From Desulfovermiculus sp041686195 (GTDB lineage Bacteria; Desulfobacterota; Desulfovibrionia; Desulfovibrionales; Desulfothermaceae): 5,518 bases of DNA. The position numbers were made by a program, and so were the translations under genes. The DNA is taken from NCBI GenBank assembly GCA_041686195.1, contig JAWLEI010000142.1, positions 1 to 5,518 of the forward strand, written 5' to 3'. The notes beneath the pieces were generated by a model. That model made no database searches. It was not told the DNA's origin and was given only the letters and a program-made list of their open reading frames with translations. How positions within the stretch are numbered: position 1 is the first letter of the stretch; each line of letters starts with the position of its first letter. Shown here one piece after another: positions 5,225 to 5,518 of the stretch.

Positions 5225-5518
5225 TCACTCCCCAATGATCTTGACCAGGACCCTCTTTTTCCGTCCTCCGTCAAATTCACCGTAGAATATCTGCTCCCAG
5301 GGTCCGAAATCCAGCTTGCCTTTGGTCACAGCCACCACTACTTCCCGGCCCATGACCTGGCGCTTCATGTGCGCATCCGCATTGTCTTCGCCCACGTTGT
5401 GCCGATATTGGGATACAGGTTCATGCGGAGCCAGCCTTTCCAGCCACTTATCATAATCCTGGTGCAATCCGGATTCATCGTCATTGATAAATACCGAAGC
5501 AGTAATGTGCATGGCATT
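5225..5518 (-). CDS. yjbQ: YjbQ / UPF0047 family protein, 5' end cut by the window edge
   Basis: About 97 codons are visible, the C-terminal two thirds or so of a protein that is usually near 135-140 residues. The frame continues to the last base (Asn-Ala before the first visible Met), and the NAMHITASVFIND stretch belongs to the family core, so that Met is not the start. Family marks are HITA, then HNVGEDNADAHMK, and PWEQIFYGEFDGGRKKRV near the C-terminus. Members form compact trimers. The E. coli protein has a weak thiamine-phosphate synthase activity, and the family is often annotated as a secondary thiamine-phosphate synthase; the physiological role is not settled. It lies upstream of rlmE on the same strand, with a 142-base gap. 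Confidence 0.9.
   Translation of the reverse strand, partial: NAMHITASVFINDDESGLHQDYDKWLERLAPHEPVSQYRHNVGEDNADAHMKRQVMGREVVVAVTKGKLDFGPWEQIFYGEFDGGRKKRVLVKIIGE

Noticed and set aside
5083..5280. Minus-strand frame of 65 codons across the yjbQ-rlmE gap, ending at the rlmE start
   Set aside because: It begins inside yjbQ in a different frame and its translation has no family character; its stop abutting the rlmE ATG is probably chance.
1..5518. CRISPR array, insertion sequence, tRNA or rRNA gene, defence or toxin-antitoxin system
   Set aside because: No regularly spaced repeats, transposase motifs, cloverleaf-like segments or accessory gene families were seen; all clear genes are housekeeping.

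Overview
The window reads as a compact housekeeping stretch of a bacterial chromosome of moderate GC content, with every recognised gene on the minus strand (transcribed from right to left). The gene content and protein style suggest a deltaproteobacterium (Desulfobacterota), perhaps a Desulfovibrionales-like sulfate reducer: yebC-ruvC-ruvA-ruvB in one run, a flavin-dependent thymidylate synthase (ThyX) and a TauE/SafE-type anion permease. That taxonomic call is inference, since no rRNA or other marker is present.

Layout in transcription order: a YjbQ/UPF0047 gene whose 5' end is cut by the right edge (5225-5518); a 142-base gap with a hairpin and a possible mini-ORF; rlmE/ftsJ, a 23S rRNA 2'-O-methyltransferase (4495-5082); a 127-base gap with a dyad that could be an operator; then a tight cluster of yebC (3618-4367), ruvC (3102-3614), ruvA (2489-3100), ruvB (1436-2404) and thyX (775-1422). 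Gaps inside the cluster are 3, 1, 84 and 13 bases, so it is probably one operon. After thyX come about 225 bases of non-coding DNA with several hairpins, then a large near-perfect inverted repeat (499-548) that looks like the operon terminator. Beyond it, a second non-coding stretch with its own hairpins leads into the N-terminal third or so of a TSUP-family membrane permease that runs off the left edge (1-308). This last gene can be missed because it is open at the window edge.

Functionally, RuvA, RuvB and RuvC form the Holliday-junction branch-migration and resolution machine, and YebC is their frequent genomic partner. ThyX at the tail supplies dTMP, so this operon would couple thymidylate supply to recombinational repair. 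RlmE and YjbQ are independent housekeeping functions upstream.

I see no mobile element, CRISPR array, tRNA, rRNA or clearly new protein system. The least explained DNA is the 466-base region 309-774, the dyad in front of yebC and the leader of rlmE.
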